Source of the DNA: Atopomonas sediminilitoris
GTDB taxonomy: Bacteria; Pseudomonadota; Gammaproteobacteria; Pseudomonadales; Pseudomonadaceae
Assembly (NCBI RefSeq): GCF_022601735.1
Contig: NZ_JAKUMM010000006.1
Span: forward strand, 85,340-149,339
Length of the DNA stretch: 64,000 nt
Direction: 5' to 3'
Shown: one piece after another, positions 8,539-17,778 of the stretch
Layout of the letters: every line of letters begins with the position of its first letter
How positions within the stretch are numbered: position 1 is the stretch's first letter
The notes under the pieces: model-generated
Databases searched by the model: none
What the model was told of the DNA's origin: nothing
What the model saw: the letters and a program-made list of their open reading frames with translations, nothing else
Position numbers and translations under genes: made by a program

Positions 8539-9675
8539 ATGCTTAGCACCCTCTACCACGCCAAAGAGCGCCATGCGACATGGCTCGAGCTGTTCTTAGA
8601 CTTGGTGTTTGTTGCGGTGATCGGCGTCATTGCCCATGACCTCGCCCACACCCACGATGGTCACTTAAGCGTCGCGCAGTTGCTGCGCTTTCCTTTGGTG
8701 TTTGTCCCTGTGTGGTGGATCTGGATGACCCACACGGTATACGCCAACCGCTTTGACCAAGACAGTCGCGAGCATCGCCTGCTCAGCTTGGTCATCATGG
8801 CGCTGCTGGTAATGCTCTCTACCGTGGTTGAGGACAGTCTAGGCAACGGTTTTGCCCTGCTGGCCTTGCTGTACGGCACGATTCGCCTGTTGCTGGCCTT
8901 GCTCTATGGCCTCGCCTACCTGCGCCATACGGCACAGCGCGAGCGACTGAAATCCATCACGCTGGCCATCGCCTTAGGCGGCGTGATCAGCGCCAGCGCA
9001 GCACTTATCGAAGGGCCTCTGCGTTATGCGGTGTTCTATTTGGGCTTGGCCATCGACGTGCTGTGGCAATTCTGCCAGCGCCGTCAGCTCGACCAACTGC
9101 CAATCGATCGCCGTCACTTGGTCGAACGCATCGGTCTGCTGGCAATCATCATCCTTGGTGAATCGATGATTTCCATGGTCGCCGCATTGAATCACGAGCA
9201 GTGGGATGGCTTCGATGCGGGCTCTGCCGTCGCGGGCTTCCTGCTGATTGGCGCGATCTGGTGGATTTACTTCGACAGCTTCCCGCTGTTGGAACGCGCC
9301 AAGCGACTGACCAATGGCTACGTGCTGATTTTCTCCCACTTATTCCTATGCATGGGGCTGCTGTTGCTCGCCAACATGATTCGCCACGCCATTTTAGGCG
9401 ACCTTGATCAGGCCACCTTTAGCCTACTCGGCGTCTCCGGCCTGTGCCTGTTTTATCTGGGTAAACAGGTGCCGTACTGGTATGCCTTTGCCCCGTGGCG
9501 CCGCGCGATTGTCGGCAACACCTTAGTCTGCGTGACGATCACCGTGGCCAGCAGTTTTTTGCCGCGGGTTGAGTATTCACTCTTCGGCATGATGCTCGGC
9601 ATGTTGGTGTACGTCGCCCTAACCTTTAAACGCATCTTGTCAGTGGATGTGAGTGACGACCTCAGCGCGCACTAA
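8539..9675 (+). CDS. LtrA-family (low temperature requirement A) membrane protein
   Basis: Polytopic membrane protein of 378 aa with about ten hydrophobic segments. The family hallmarks are present: ERHATWLELFLDLVFV at the N-terminus (the charged-then-LELFxDLVFV motif) and VERIGLLAIIILGES near residue 200. LtrA was named from a Listeria low-temperature mutant; biochemical function is unknown. It lies 18 bases after the AhpD-like gene and 20 before the GFA gene, all in one direction, so it is probably co-expressed with redox and thiol-linked proteins. A transporter or membrane redox component is possible, but the sequence does not decide. Confidence 0.85.
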   Translation: MLSTLYHAKERHATWLELFLDLVFVAVIGVIAHDLAHTHDGHLSVAQLLRFPLVFVPVWWIWMTHTVYANRFDQDSREHRLLSLVIMALLVMLSTVVEDSLGNGFALLALLYGTIRLLLALLYGLAYLRHTAQRERLKSITLAIALGGVISASAALIEGPLRYAVFYLGLAIDVLWQFCQRRQLDQLPIDRRHLVERIGLLAIIILGESMISMVAALNHEQWDGFDAGSAVAGFLLIGAIWWIYFDSFPLLERAKRLTNGYVLIFSHLFLCMGLLLLANMIRHAILGDLDQATFSLLGVSGLCLFYLGKQVPYWYAFAPWRRAIVGNTLVCVTITVASSFLPRVEYSLFGMMLGMLVYVALTFKRILSVDVSDDLSAH

Positions 9676-9695
9676 GCTGAACTTTGGAGATAACC

Positions 9696-10097
9696 ATGAG
9701 CAATCAATATCACGTGCACTGCGACTGCCAAGCCGTCACCGTGACCGTACAAGGGCCACCGCGCGTCCACGCCTACTGCCATTGCGAAGACTGCCGCGAG
9801 CTGCTGCAAGTACCGTATCACTCGGTGCTGGCTTGGGAGGCAGCACAGCTGACAATCAGCCAAGGCGCCGATCAGGTGGTGAGCTTTCAACACCTGCACA
9901 AACGCATGCAGCGGATCTTCTGCAAACACTGCGGCGAGGTGCTGTACAACACCAACGCCATGGGCTGGAAACTGATCTCACAGCATTTATTCAAAAAGTG
10001 CCATCACGACAACCTGCCGGACGGCTTTGAAGCCAACGCGCACTTTTTCTATGACCGCCGCGTGATCGATATCGCCGACACACTGCCTAAGCGATAA
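9696..10097 (+). CDS. GFA-family (glutathione-dependent formaldehyde-activating-like) zinc protein
   Basis: Small zinc protein, 133 aa, of the GFA/CENP-V fold. The zinc ligands are visible as CDC near residue 10, HCEDC near 32 and CKHCGE near 80. The family is named for the enzyme proposed to condense formaldehyde with glutathione, but many members have other or unknown roles. The ATG at 9696 follows GGAGATAACC. Last gene of the mdaB operon; a 9-bp hairpin follows. Its presence with MdaB and an HxlR sensor suggests defence against carbonyl or other electrophiles. The true formaldehyde pathway genes (adhC, fghA) are elsewhere in the window. Confidence 0.85.
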   Translation: MSNQYHVHCDCQAVTVTVQGPPRVHAYCHCEDCRELLQVPYHSVLAWEAAQLTISQGADQVVSFQHLHKRMQRIFCKHCGEVLYNTNAMGWKLISQHLFKKCHHDNLPDGFEANAHFFYDRRVIDIADTLPKR

Positions 10098-10106
10098 GTA
10101 AACGTA

Positions 10107-10130
10107 TGGCCACGACCCGCCTCGTGGCCA
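10107..10130 (+). terminator. Hairpin after the GFA gene
   Basis: Perfect 9-bp stem TGGCCACGA/TCGTGGCCA with a 6-base loop, starting 9 bases after the stop. No U-tract follows, so termination efficiency is uncertain. It probably marks the 3' end of the mdaB operon. Confidence 0.5.
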
Positions 10131-10197
10131 CACAGCCTCAAGCGCGCCGACCTTTGGCACTGCTAAAAGATCGAGGCGTTAAAGGCTGACCGACGTA

Positions 10198-10590
10198 TTA
10201 ATCCGCTCGTTTAGCCGACAGCAGTTCAATTTTGTAGCCATCTGGATCTTCTACAAAAGCCAGCACACTGGCGCCGTGCTGCATGGGGCCGGGTTCGCGG
10301 GTTATCTTGCCGCCACGCTGGCGGATGTCGTCACAGGCTTTGTAGACATCGTCTACTTCAATGGCGATGTGACCGTAGCCGTTGCCCAGCTCGTAGGCTG
10401 TGGTGTCCCAGTTATGGGTCAGCTCGATGACCGTGCTGTCCGCTTCGTTACCGTAGCCGATAAAGGCGAGGGTGAACTTGCCTTCTGGGTAGTCTTTGCG
10501 ACGCAGCAGGGTCATGCCCAGTACTTCGCTATAAAACGCAATCGAGCGATCTAAGTCGCCCACGCGCAGCATGGTGTGTAGTAAACGCAT
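10198..10590 (-). CDS. gloA: Lactoylglutathione lyase (glyoxalase I)
   Basis: Converts the hemithioacetal of methylglyoxal and glutathione to S-lactoylglutathione. The 130-aa protein is the short, metal-dependent form. Metal ligands fit the family: His5 (LLHTML), a Glu in VIELTHNW, a His in GYGHIAIEV and the C-terminal Glu in GYKIELL. The ATG at 10590 is chosen because AGGAGA lies just upstream; a longer reading would lack a ribosome site. Located downstream of argG, as in Pseudomonas, and separated from it by a terminator hairpin. Confidence 0.95.
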   Translation of the reverse strand: MRLLHTMLRVGDLDRSIAFYSEVLGMTLLRRKDYPEGKFTLAFIGYGNEADSTVIELTHNWDTTAYELGNGYGHIAIEVDDVYKACDDIRQRGGKITREPGPMQHGASVLAFVEDPDGYKIELLSAKRAD

Positions 10591-10606
10591 CGTGTTCTCC
10601 TGAAAC

Positions 10607-10636
10607 GACAAAGCCTCGGCGTACCGAGGCTTTGTC
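10607..10636 (-). terminator. Terminator between argG and gloA
   Basis: Perfect 13-bp stem GACAAAGCCTCGG/CCGAGGCTTTGTC with a 4-base loop, ending 17 bases upstream of the gloA start codon. The stem is very stable; the U-rich part is inside its 3' arm (TTTGTC). Most likely the argG terminator, with gloA using its own promoter or read-through. Confidence 0.7.
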
Positions 10637-10656
10637 TTATTAACGCAGACTTTAGC

Positions 10657-11874
10657 TTAAAGCAGTTCGCGACCCTTGCCAGCGGCAATACGCAAACGCA
10701 GCGCGTTGAGTTTAATGAAGCCTGCCGCATCGGCTTGATCGTAAGCACCGCCATCTTCTTCAAAGGTGGCAATGTTAGCGTCAAACAGCGAGTCATCGGA
10801 CTTGCGACCAACGACCATGACGTTGCCCTTGTACAGCTTCAAGCGCACGACACCGTTCACGTTCACCTGCGAGGCATCAATCAACTGCTGCAGCATGGCG
10901 CGCTCTGGGCTCCACCAGTAGCCGTTGTAGATCAGGCTGGCGTACTTGGGCATCAGCTCGTCTTTAAGGTGCGCGGCTTCGCGGTCCAAGGTAATGGACT
11001 CAATAGCACGGTGCGCCTTGAGCATGATGGTGCCGCCGGGGGTCTCGTAGCAGCCACGGGACTTCATGCCCACGTAGCGGTTTTCTACGATGTCCAAACG
11101 ACCGATGCCGTTCTCACCGCCAATGCGGTTTAGCTCAGCCAGCACGGTGGCCGGCGACATATCTTGGCCGTCGATGGCCACGATATCGCCTTTGCGGTAG
11201 GTCAGCTCGATGTAGGTCGGCACGTCAGGAGCCGCTTCTGGCGACTTGGTCCAACGCCACATGTCTTCTTCGTGTTCAGCCCAAGTATCTTCCAGCACGC
11301 CGCCTTCATAGGAGATGTGCAGCAAGTTGGCGTCCATCGAATAGGGCGACTTCTTCTTGCCGTGACGCTCGATCGGAATACCGTGCTTCTCGGCATAATC
11401 CATCAGCTTTTCACGCGACAGCAAATCCCACTCGCGCCACGGGGCAATCACTTTAACGCCGGGCTTCAGGGCATAGCCGCCCAACTCGAAACGCACTTGG
11501 TCGTTACCTTTGCCGGTAGCGCCGTGGGAAATGGCGTCAGCGCCGGTTTCATTGGCAATTTCGATCAGGCGCTTAGCAATCAGCGGACGCGCAATCGAGG
11601 TGCCCAGCAGGTACTCGCCTTCGTAAACGGTGTTGGCACGGAACATCGGGAAGACGAAATCGCGCACGAACTCTTCGCGCAGATCGTCGATGTAGATTTC
11701 CTTAACGCCCATCGCTTGTGCCTTGGCACGCGCGGGCTCGACTTCTTCGCCCTGCCCCAGATCGGCGGTAAAGGTCACCACCTCACAGTTGTAGGTATCT
11801 TGCAGCCACTTAAGAATCACCGACGTATCGAGGCCGCCGGAATAGGCCAATACTACTTTCTTGATTTCTGACAT
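10657..11874 (-). CDS. argG: Argininosuccinate synthase
   Basis: Joins citrulline and aspartate using ATP in arginine synthesis. The 405-aa length is usual for the short bacterial form. The N-type ATP pyrophosphatase loop [10 protein letters not shown] lies at residues 10-19, and the conserved [14 protein letters not shown] and [19 protein letters not shown] stretches follow. Start ATG 11874 has GGAG ten bases upstream. The gene is on the minus strand downstream of motY and upstream of gloA, the same order as P. aeruginosa PA3524-PA3526. No sign of attenuation or ArgR sites that I can support. Confidence 0.97.
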   Translation of the reverse strand: MSEIKKVVLAYSGGLDTSVILKWLQDTYNCEVVTFTADLGQGEEVEPARAKAQAMGVKEIYIDDLREEFVRDFVFPMFRANTVYEGEYLLGTSIARPLIAKRLIEIANETGADAISHGATGKGNDQVRFELGGYALKPGVKVIAPWREWDLLSREKLMDYAEKHGIPIERHGKKKSPYSMDANLLHISYEGGVLEDTWAEHEEDMWRWTKSPEAAPDVPTYIELTYRKGDIVAIDGQDMSPATVLAELNRIGGENGIGRLDIVENRYVGMKSRGCYETPGGTIMLKAHRAIESITLDREAAHLKDELMPKYASLIYNGYWWSPERAMLQQLIDASQVNVNGVVRLKLYKGNVMVVGRKSDDSLFDANIATFEEDGGAYDQADAAGFIKLNALRLRIAAGKGRELL

Positions 11875-11947
11875 GCCGCGTGAACTCCAAGCACAAACAC
11901 AAAGGCGTGCATTTTACACACGTGCGACAGATTTCTCAGCCATTACG

Positions 11948-12862
11948 TCAATCCGACAGCGTCGCGGGTTCACCATCAGCAGCACTGGGCGTCAGCAGAG
12001 TGGACTCCAGCACCGGCTCACGACTGAGCAACAGGCCCACGCGACGGTTCTTGGCGCGATTGAGCGATGAGTTGTTAGGCACCAAGGGCTCGCGCTCGCC
12101 TAAGAAGCGGATCAGCATGCGCTCTTCTGGGATGCCAAGGGCTTTCAGGTATTCCCCCACAGCCAGAGCGCGCCGCCGCGACAAGTCACGGTTCAGCAAG
12201 CGGTTACCGCTGTTGTCGGAGTGACCTTCGAGGGTGACACGGTTAACCGTTGCGTCGGCTTTTAAGTAATCCGCGATGATTTCCAATTTCGCCCGGCTGA
12301 CCTCATCCAAGTCATAACCACCGCCGGGGAAGCCAATAATGCTGTTTTTGATTTGATCAAAATTCACCGGCAGCAAACCGCCAACGCACTGCAGGTAGTC
12401 GTTATAAGCCGGCATAAAGTTGATGGCCAACATGTGTACCTCAACTGACATGCCACCGCGCCACGTCAACTGCTTGACCTTACCGGTGCGCCCTTCCATA
12501 AAGCCGGTGAGCAAACGGCCAGCCTGCGTGGCGTCGGAGTTGAACTGCGCCTCGCCATCTTTCAGCTGCACGGTACCAAGCACGACATCACGCCAGTTCG
12601 GCCGCCAATACGGCGCCGCGGCTAACAGCAAGGCACGACCCGGCTCTAGGCTTGGCTCGCGCGGCACAATGCGAAATAGCGTTGACTCACCGGCACGGCG
12701 CACAAACTCGCCCACCCCGAAGTCAGGCACTTGTTGTGAGAGCCGGCACTCAAACTGATCACCGGCCGACTCCCACGAGGCATTTTCCAAACGAGTTTGG
12801 AAGGTCAGCGCTATGCTCGGCATGGAGCAGCACAGCAGCAAACCCGTGAGTACGTATTTCAC
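11948..12862 (-). CDS. motY: MotY, sodium/proton flagellar motor T-ring protein
   Basis: Periplasmic protein that helps hold the stator units in the flagellar motor. About 304 aa with a signal peptide (KYVLTGLLLCCSMPSIA), a beta-rich N-terminal domain and a C-terminal OmpA-like peptidoglycan-binding domain (TLEGHSDNSGN, then the SRRRALAVGEYL helix and NRRVGLL). I chose the GTG at 12862 because GGAG lies six bases upstream; a GTG four codons earlier lacks a ribosome site. Its place directly upstream of and divergent from pyrC is the same as P. aeruginosa motY. A generic OmpA-family lipoprotein is less likely because no lipobox is present. Confidence 0.88.
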   Translation of the reverse strand: MKYVLTGLLLCCSMPSIALTFQTRLENASWESAGDQFECRLSQQVPDFGVGEFVRRAGESTLFRIVPREPSLEPGRALLLAAAPYWRPNWRDVVLGTVQLKDGEAQFNSDATQAGRLLTGFMEGRTGKVKQLTWRGGMSVEVHMLAINFMPAYNDYLQCVGGLLPVNFDQIKNSIIGFPGGGYDLDEVSRAKLEIIADYLKADATVNRVTLEGHSDNSGNRLLNRDLSRRRALAVGEYLKALGIPEERMLIRFLGEREPLVPNNSSLNRAKNRRVGLLLSREPVLESTLLTPSAADGEPATLSD

Positions 12863-13001
12863 AACGAACTCCACTAGTTCTGGCTATATCCCGCTATCGG
12901 CCAAGCCCTAGCAAACTTTACCGCAGCCCTTGCGCGCGTGGTCGGGGCGGCGCTTTTCCGGTAGCATTCACGGCTGTTTATAAGCTTATGCAGAGAAGCC
13001 C

Positions 13002-14045
13002 ATGACTGAGCGTCTGAGCCTGATTCGTCCCGACGACTGGCACATCCACCTGCGCGACGGCGCAGCCCTGAGCAGCACAGTGCCAGATGTTGCGCGCACG
13101 TTTGGCCGCGCCATCATCATGCCCAACCTAGTGCCACCGGTTAAAAACGCCGCGCAAGCTGCAGAATACCGCGAGCGTATTTTGGCCCAACGCCCAGCAG
13201 GCAGCACCTTTGAGCCGCTGATGGTGCTGTATCTCACCGACCAAACCCAAGCGGATGATATTCGCGCCGCCAAAGCCTCGGGCTTTGTGCATGCCGCCAA
13301 ACTGTACCCTGCCGGAGCCACCACCAATTCAGACTCCGGCGTCACCAGCATCGATAAGATTTTCCCAGTGCTGGAGACCATGGCCGAGGTCGGCTTGCCG
13401 CTATTAGTCCACGGCGAAGTCACCCACGCCGACATCGATGTGTTTGATCGCGAAAAAGTATTTATCGATCAACACATGCGCCGCGTGGTTGAGCGCTTCC
13501 CCACCCTCAAAGTGGTGTTTGAGCACATCACCACAGCGGACGCGGTCGACTTTGTCAGCGCCGCGCCAAGTCACGTGGCCGCCACCATCACCGCGCATCA
13601 CTTGCTGTACAACCGCAACCACATGCTGGTGGGCGGCATTCGCCCGCACTTCTTCTGCCTGCCTATTTTGAAGCGCAACGTCCACCAGCAAGCGTTGCTG
13701 ACCGCTGCCACCAGCGGCAATCCGAAGTTTTTCCTCGGCACCGACTCAGCACCGCACGCACAGCACGCCAAAGAAGCCGCATGCGGCTGCGCCGGCTGCT
13801 ACACCGCTTACGCCGCTCTTGAGCTGTACGCTGAAGCGTTTGAGCAAGCCGGTGCGCTCGACAAGCTCGAAGGCTTTGCCAGTTTGTTCGGCCCAGATTT
13901 TTACAGCCTGCCGCGCAACACAGACACCGTCACTTTGGTGCGCCAAGACTGGCAAGCGCCGACCAGCCTGCCCTTTGCTGACAGCCAAGTCATCCCATTG
14001 CGTGCCGGCGAAACGCTGCGCTGGAAAGTGGAGGGCAACGCATGA
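13002..14045 (+). CDS. pyrC: Dihydroorotase (class II)
   Basis: Third step of pyrimidine synthesis, closing carbamoyl-aspartate to dihydroorotate. The 347-aa protein carries the zinc ligands His14 and His16 ([10 protein letters not shown]), the carboxylated lysine Lys100 ([17 protein letters not shown]), histidines in EHITTADAV and [12 protein letters not shown], and the catalytic Asp in LGTDSAPH. Together these mark the E. coli-type homodimeric enzyme rather than the PyrC'-like inactive form. It is divergent from motY and overlaps rnt by four bases. Confidence 0.97.
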   Translation: MTERLSLIRPDDWHIHLRDGAALSSTVPDVARTFGRAIIMPNLVPPVKNAAQAAEYRERILAQRPAGSTFEPLMVLYLTDQTQADDIRAAKASGFVHAAKLYPAGATTNSDSGVTSIDKIFPVLETMAEVGLPLLVHGEVTHADIDVFDREKVFIDQHMRRVVERFPTLKVVFEHITTADAVDFVSAAPSHVAATITAHHLLYNRNHMLVGGIRPHFFCLPILKRNVHQQALLTAATSGNPKFFLGTDSAPHAQHAKEAACGCAGCYTAYAALELYAEAFEQAGALDKLEGFASLFGPDFYSLPRNTDTVTLVRQDWQAPTSLPFADSQVIPLRAGETLRWKVEGNA

Positions 14046-14716
14046 GCGAAGAAAGCTTTGAAGACGCACTAGAAAGCGCGGGCGAATTTGATGACTTGGA
14101 CAAGCCGCCAATGGCACGCCGCTTCCGCGGCTTCTTGCCGGTTGTGGTCGATGTTGAGACAGGTGGCTTCAACGCATCTACCGACGCCCTGCTAGAAATA
14201 GCCGCCGTCCCAATTGCGATGGATGACAACGGCCAACTGTATCCAGAGGAAGCTCAGTTCTTCCGCATTGAGCCGTTTGAAGGCGCCAATATCGAGCAAG
14301 CTGCGTTGGATTTTACCGGCATCAAACTCGATCACCCGTTGCGCATGGCCGTCCAGGAAGATCACGCCCTAGGCGAAATCTTCCGCTCGGTGCGCAAAGC
14401 CCTAAAGCGTAACGGCTGCAAGCGTGCGGTACTGGTAGGCCACAACAGTAGCTTCGACCAAGGCTTTCTTAACGCGGCCGTGAATCGCTGCGGCATCAAG
14501 CGCAACCCTTTCCATCCGTTTTCTAGCTTTGATACAGCCACCTTGTCGGGCTTGGCCTACGGGCAAACGGTGTTGGCCAAGTCATGCCAAAGCGCCGGCA
14601 TTGCCTTTGATAATCGCGAAGCCCACTCGGCACGCTACGACACCGAAAAGACCGCCGAGCTGTTCTGCGCCATTGTGAATCGCTGGAAAGACTTAGGCGG
14701 CTGGCTGCACGAGTAA
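14042..14716 (+). CDS. rnt: Ribonuclease T
   Basis: DEDDh 3'-5' exoribonuclease that trims tRNA CCA ends, 5S and 23S rRNA. The 224-aa protein shows the catalytic motifs: [10 protein letters not shown] (Asp37 and Glu39), [10 protein letters not shown] (Asp) and [13 protein letters not shown] (His and Asp). The N-terminus is about ten residues longer than in E. coli and acidic. Its start overlaps the pyrC stop (ATGA). Convergent with rpoS, separated by a bidirectional terminator. The neighbour order pyrC-rnt is conserved in Pseudomonas. Confidence 0.95.
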   Translation: MSEESFEDALESAGEFDDLDKPPMARRFRGFLPVVVDVETGGFNASTDALLEIAAVPIAMDDNGQLYPEEAQFFRIEPFEGANIEQAALDFTGIKLDHPLRMAVQEDHALGEIFRSVRKALKRNGCKRAVLVGHNSSFDQGFLNAAVNRCGIKRNPFHPFSSFDTATLSGLAYGQTVLAKSCQSAGIAFDNREAHSARYDTEKTAELFCAIVNRWKDLGGWLHE

Positions 14717-14745
14717 TTGCGCGCCTCGATCATTCCGCCAGAAAC

Positions 14746-14773
14746 ACAAAACGCCCCAATAGGGGCGTTTTGT
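14746..14773. terminator. Bidirectional terminator between rnt and rpoS
   Basis: 12-bp stem ACAAAACGCCCC/GGGGCGTTTTGT with a 4-base loop AATA. A-rich and T-rich arms flank the GC core on both sides, so it can end transcripts of the convergent genes rnt (+) and rpoS (-). Confidence 0.85.
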
Positions 14774-14801
14774 TGTGCGGCTGGTTATCCGCGACAGCGA
14801 A

Positions 14802-15791
14802 TTAGCTAAAAATCGATTCGCTGGACAAACCATTACTTTCAAAAATCTCACGCATACGGCGCAGCGCTTCGACTTGAATCTGCCGTACCCGCTCGCGGGT
14901 TAAACCAATCTCTTGGCCAACTTCTTCTAGCGTGCTGCATTCATGGCCACGCAGACCGAAACGGCGAATCACTACCTCACGCTGCTTTTCAGTCAGATCC
15001 GACAACCACGCATCAATGCTGTTAGACAAATCGTCGTCTTGCAGCAAGTCGCAGGGATCATTCGGGTGGTCATCACTCAGCGTATCGAGCAGGGTTTTGT
15101 CTGAGTCGCCACCCAGCGTGACATCCACTGAGGTAACACGCTCATTCAGGCCCAACATACGCTGGACGTCTTCCACTGGCTTATCCAGTAAGTGGGCAAT
15201 TTCTTCCGCGGTGGGCTCATGATCGAGCTTTTGCGTTAACTCACGTGCGGCACGCAGGTAAACGTTGAGTTCTTTGACCACATGAATCGGCAAACGAATG
15301 GTGCGCGTTTGGTTCATGATGGCGCGCTCAATGGTTTGGCGAATCCACCACGTCGCGTAGGTTGAAAAACGGAAACCACGCTCGGGATCGAACTTCTCAA
15401 CCGCGCGAATCAAGCCGAGATTGCCCTCTTCAATCAAATCAAGCAGCGACAAGCCACGGTTGACGTAACGCCGCGCAATCTTCACCACCAAGCGCAAGTT
15501 ACTTTCAATCATGCGCTTACGGCCGGCAGGATCACCCCGTTGCGCCATGCGTGCAAAGTGAACTTCTTCTTCAGGCGTTAACAGCGGGGAGAAGCCAATC
15601 TCATTGAGATACAGCTGGGTGGCATCCAATGCTCGGGTGAAGTCGACATGCTTGTGCTGTCGTGTACGGCGGCTAGTCGTTGAACCCGTTTTTTTGCCGG
15701 CAGTGGCTGATGTTTTGGCGGCTTTTGGCGCATCCAAAATCATCACTTCGTCACTGCTGTCAAACTCGGGGGCCTTCTTTTTAAGTGCCAT
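14802..15791 (-). CDS. rpoS: RNA polymerase sigma factor RpoS
   Basis: Stationary-phase and general stress sigma factor of the sigma-70 family, 329 aa. Region 2 ([54 protein letters not shown] split across 2.1-2.4) and region 4 helix-turn-helix ([19 protein letters not shown]) are intact. The start at 15791 is chosen because [10 protein letters not shown] matches the RpoS N-terminus of Pseudomonas and AGGA lies ten bases upstream; a start ten codons earlier is unsupported. In pseudomonads the main rpoS promoter lies inside nlpD, which is immediately upstream here too. The length is close to the 334 aa of P. aeruginosa. Confidence 0.96.
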   Translation of the reverse strand: MALKKKAPEFDSSDEVMILDAPKAAKTSATAGKKTGSTTSRRTRQHKHVDFTRALDATQLYLNEIGFSPLLTPEEEVHFARMAQRGDPAGRKRMIESNLRLVVKIARRYVNRGLSLLDLIEEGNLGLIRAVEKFDPERGFRFSTYATWWIRQTIERAIMNQTRTIRLPIHVVKELNVYLRAARELTQKLDHEPTAEEIAHLLDKPVEDVQRMLGLNERVTSVDVTLGGDSDKTLLDTLSDDHPNDPCDLLQDDDLSNSIDAWLSDLTEKQREVVIRRFGLRGHECSTLEEVGQEIGLTRERVRQIQVEALRRMREIFESNGLSSESIFS

Positions 15792-15877
15792 TTTCTTATT
15801 ATCCTGTGCTGAGTTCGACACAGCGGATACCGCAACCTTATTCCATGGTGGCGTGCATCCAGCCCTACACAGGTGAC

Positions 15878-16723
15878 TTAACGGCGTGGCAGATATTTCA
15901 GAGGGTCGACGGGTTTACCGTTCTGGCGAATCTCAAAATGGAGTTTCACCTGATCAGTGCCTGTAGAACCCATTTCAGCTATCTGTTGGCCGGACTTTAC
16001 GCGCTGACCTTCTTTAACCAGCAACCTACGATTGTGCCCGTAAGCGCTGACGAAAGTGTCACTGTGCTTGATGATTATGAGCTCACCATAGCCACGTAAA
16101 CCGCTACCTGCGTAGACCACAGCACCATCGGCTGCGGCAATAACAGGCTGGCCTAATTGCCCATTGATATCAATTCCTTTATTCAAACTGCCGTTTGAGC
16201 CAAAGCGACTGACCACAGTGCCACTTGTTGGCCATTGCCAGCCGGAGGACATGCTTGGCATTGCTGGCGGCGTACCCGCAGGCCGTGGCGCTGGGACGGG
16301 GGCAGGTTTAGCCACTGGTGACGGCGTGGTTTGCACTGGTTTTGTCGCCACCGGAGCCGGCCGACTAACGGTCGATGAAGGCGTACGAGCGGTCACTGGC
16401 GCACGGGTCGCCAGCGGAGCTGGCTGCCCATCAAAACGAATCACTTGACCGGGATAAATCGTGTACGGCGGCGGCAAGGCATTGCGCTGTGCTAACTGTT
16501 TCCAGTCCCAACCATAACGAAAAGCGATTGAGTACAAGGTATCGCCACGCTGCACTTGATAGGCGCCATGCGTCAGCGGAGCGCGTTGCGCCACACTGCT
16601 ATTGCGGTCGACCACAGGAACGGGTTTAGAAGGCGGCGCAGAGCAAGCCGCCAGCGTGCTAAAGAGCACAGCCAACAGCAATGCGTGTGATCGTTGGCCT
16701 TGTCTTATTGCGCCGTGGTGCAC
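15878..16723 (-). CDS. nlpD: NlpD, LysM/LytM lipoprotein activator of cell-separation amidase
   Basis: Outer-membrane lipoprotein that activates the amidase AmiC at division sites. The GTG start at 16723 gives 281 aa with a lipoprotein signal ending in LAAC. A LysM domain follows ([20 protein letters not shown] to YPGQVIRF, residues about 55-100), then a Pro/Ala/Thr-rich linker and a LytM (M23) domain at the C-terminus. The LytM domain lacks the first zinc histidine (NKGIDINGQ) and has KLHFEIR, so it is a degenerate, non-catalytic activator as in other NlpD. Upstream of rpoS and likely to contain its promoter. Confidence 0.95.
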   Translation of the reverse strand: MHHGAIRQGQRSHALLLAVLFSTLAACSAPPSKPVPVVDRNSSVAQRAPLTHGAYQVQRGDTLYSIAFRYGWDWKQLAQRNALPPPYTIYPGQVIRFDGQPAPLATRAPVTARTPSSTVSRPAPVATKPVQTTPSPVAKPAPVPAPRPAGTPPAMPSMSSGWQWPTSGTVVSRFGSNGSLNKGIDINGQLGQPVIAAADGAVVYAGSGLRGYGELIIIKHSDTFVSAYGHNRRLLVKEGQRVKSGQQIAEMGSTGTDQVKLHFEIRQNGKPVDPLKYLPRR

Positions 16724-16817
16724 GCCGCATCCCCCTGCACTGTCTTATGGTTATTGTGCCAGCTTAGTGGCGTTGCGCAAAAACGCAGCCCAACAAAGCT
16801 GGCGTATTGTGCAGAAA

Positions 16818-17759
16818 TCAGTCGCTAACGCCAGCCCTATGACGAAGCTGTTTCGCGCTTAACTCCAACGCCACAACCAAAACCACCCCAGCAACGGCCA
16901 TCAGTATCGCCACAAGCAGCTGAGGGTCATGCCCCTGTTCGGCAAACTGCCAAGGCCACAGGTTGCTCTCCAAGAGCGGGCGCTGTTCGCCGTGGCGATC
17001 AGTAATCCACTGCAGAACTTCTTTCCACGGCCACACCTTGTTCAGCGAGCCGAGCATAAGCCCTGTGAGGAACGCCAAGGCAACGCCACGGTAGTGCAGC
17101 AACAACCAATGCAGTACGCGCGAAAACGCCAACAAACCAAACACGCAGCCACCGGCAAACACCAACAAAAACGCCAGATCAAAACTTTGTACGGCGGCAA
17201 TGACCACAGGGTACAAACCCATCAATAGCAGCAAGAAACTGCCCGAAATACCGGGCAGAATCATCGCGCAGATGGCAATGGCGCCCGCCATAAACAAACT
17301 CAGCGGATCCGTGCCCCAACTCAGCGGTTCGGCCACGGTGATCCAATACGCCGCCGCCACGCCAACCCCGAAGAACGCAGCAGTCGCGATATTCCAGCGC
17401 GATATCTCACGCGCCACCAACACGCTGGAGATCACGATCAAACCAAAAAAGAATGACCACAGCGCCACCGGCTGCGTCGCCAGCAACCAGGTAATCAACT
17501 TAGCCAGCGAAAAAACGCTGGTCAGAATGCCAGCGAATAACAACAGCAAAAAGGTCGCATTAACCTGCTGCCACGCAGCCAGCACTTTACCGCGCAGCAA
17601 TAACAACAAGGCTTGCGGCGCTTGGCTTAAAGCTCCGAGCAAGGTGTCATAAATACCGGTAATAAATGCAATGGTGCCCCCTGATACGCCCGGCACTACG
17701 TCGGCGGCGCCCATAGCCATACCGCGCACATAAATCAGCGCTGCTTGTGTCTTGTTCAT
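16818..17759 (-). CDS. popT: DUF368 / PopT-type polyprenyl-phosphate transporter
   Basis: Polytopic membrane protein, 313 aa, with the DUF368 signature VRGMAMGAADVVPGVSGGT near the N-terminus and a second related motif ILPGISGSF around residue 170, an internal duplication. DUF368 proteins have recently been shown to recycle undecaprenyl phosphate across the membrane (PopT). ATG 17759 is chosen because AGG lies six bases upstream; an ATG two codons earlier has no spacer. It sits between nlpD and pcm. Function in this organism is inferred from the family; the gene is often annotated only as a domain of unknown function. Confidence 0.88.
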   Translation of the reverse strand: MNKTQAALIYVRGMAMGAADVVPGVSGGTIAFITGIYDTLLGALSQAPQALLLLLRGKVLAAWQQVNATFLLLLFAGILTSVFSLAKLITWLLATQPVALWSFFFGLIVISSVLVAREISRWNIATAAFFGVGVAAAYWITVAEPLSWGTDPLSLFMAGAIAICAMILPGISGSFLLLLMGLYPVVIAAVQSFDLAFLLVFAGGCVFGLLAFSRVLHWLLLHYRGVALAFLTGLMLGSLNKVWPWKEVLQWITDRHGEQRPLLESNLWPWQFAEQGHDPQLLVAILMAVAGVVLVVALELSAKQLRHRAGVSD

Positions 17760-17778
17760 AGACATCCTGTCGATACTG

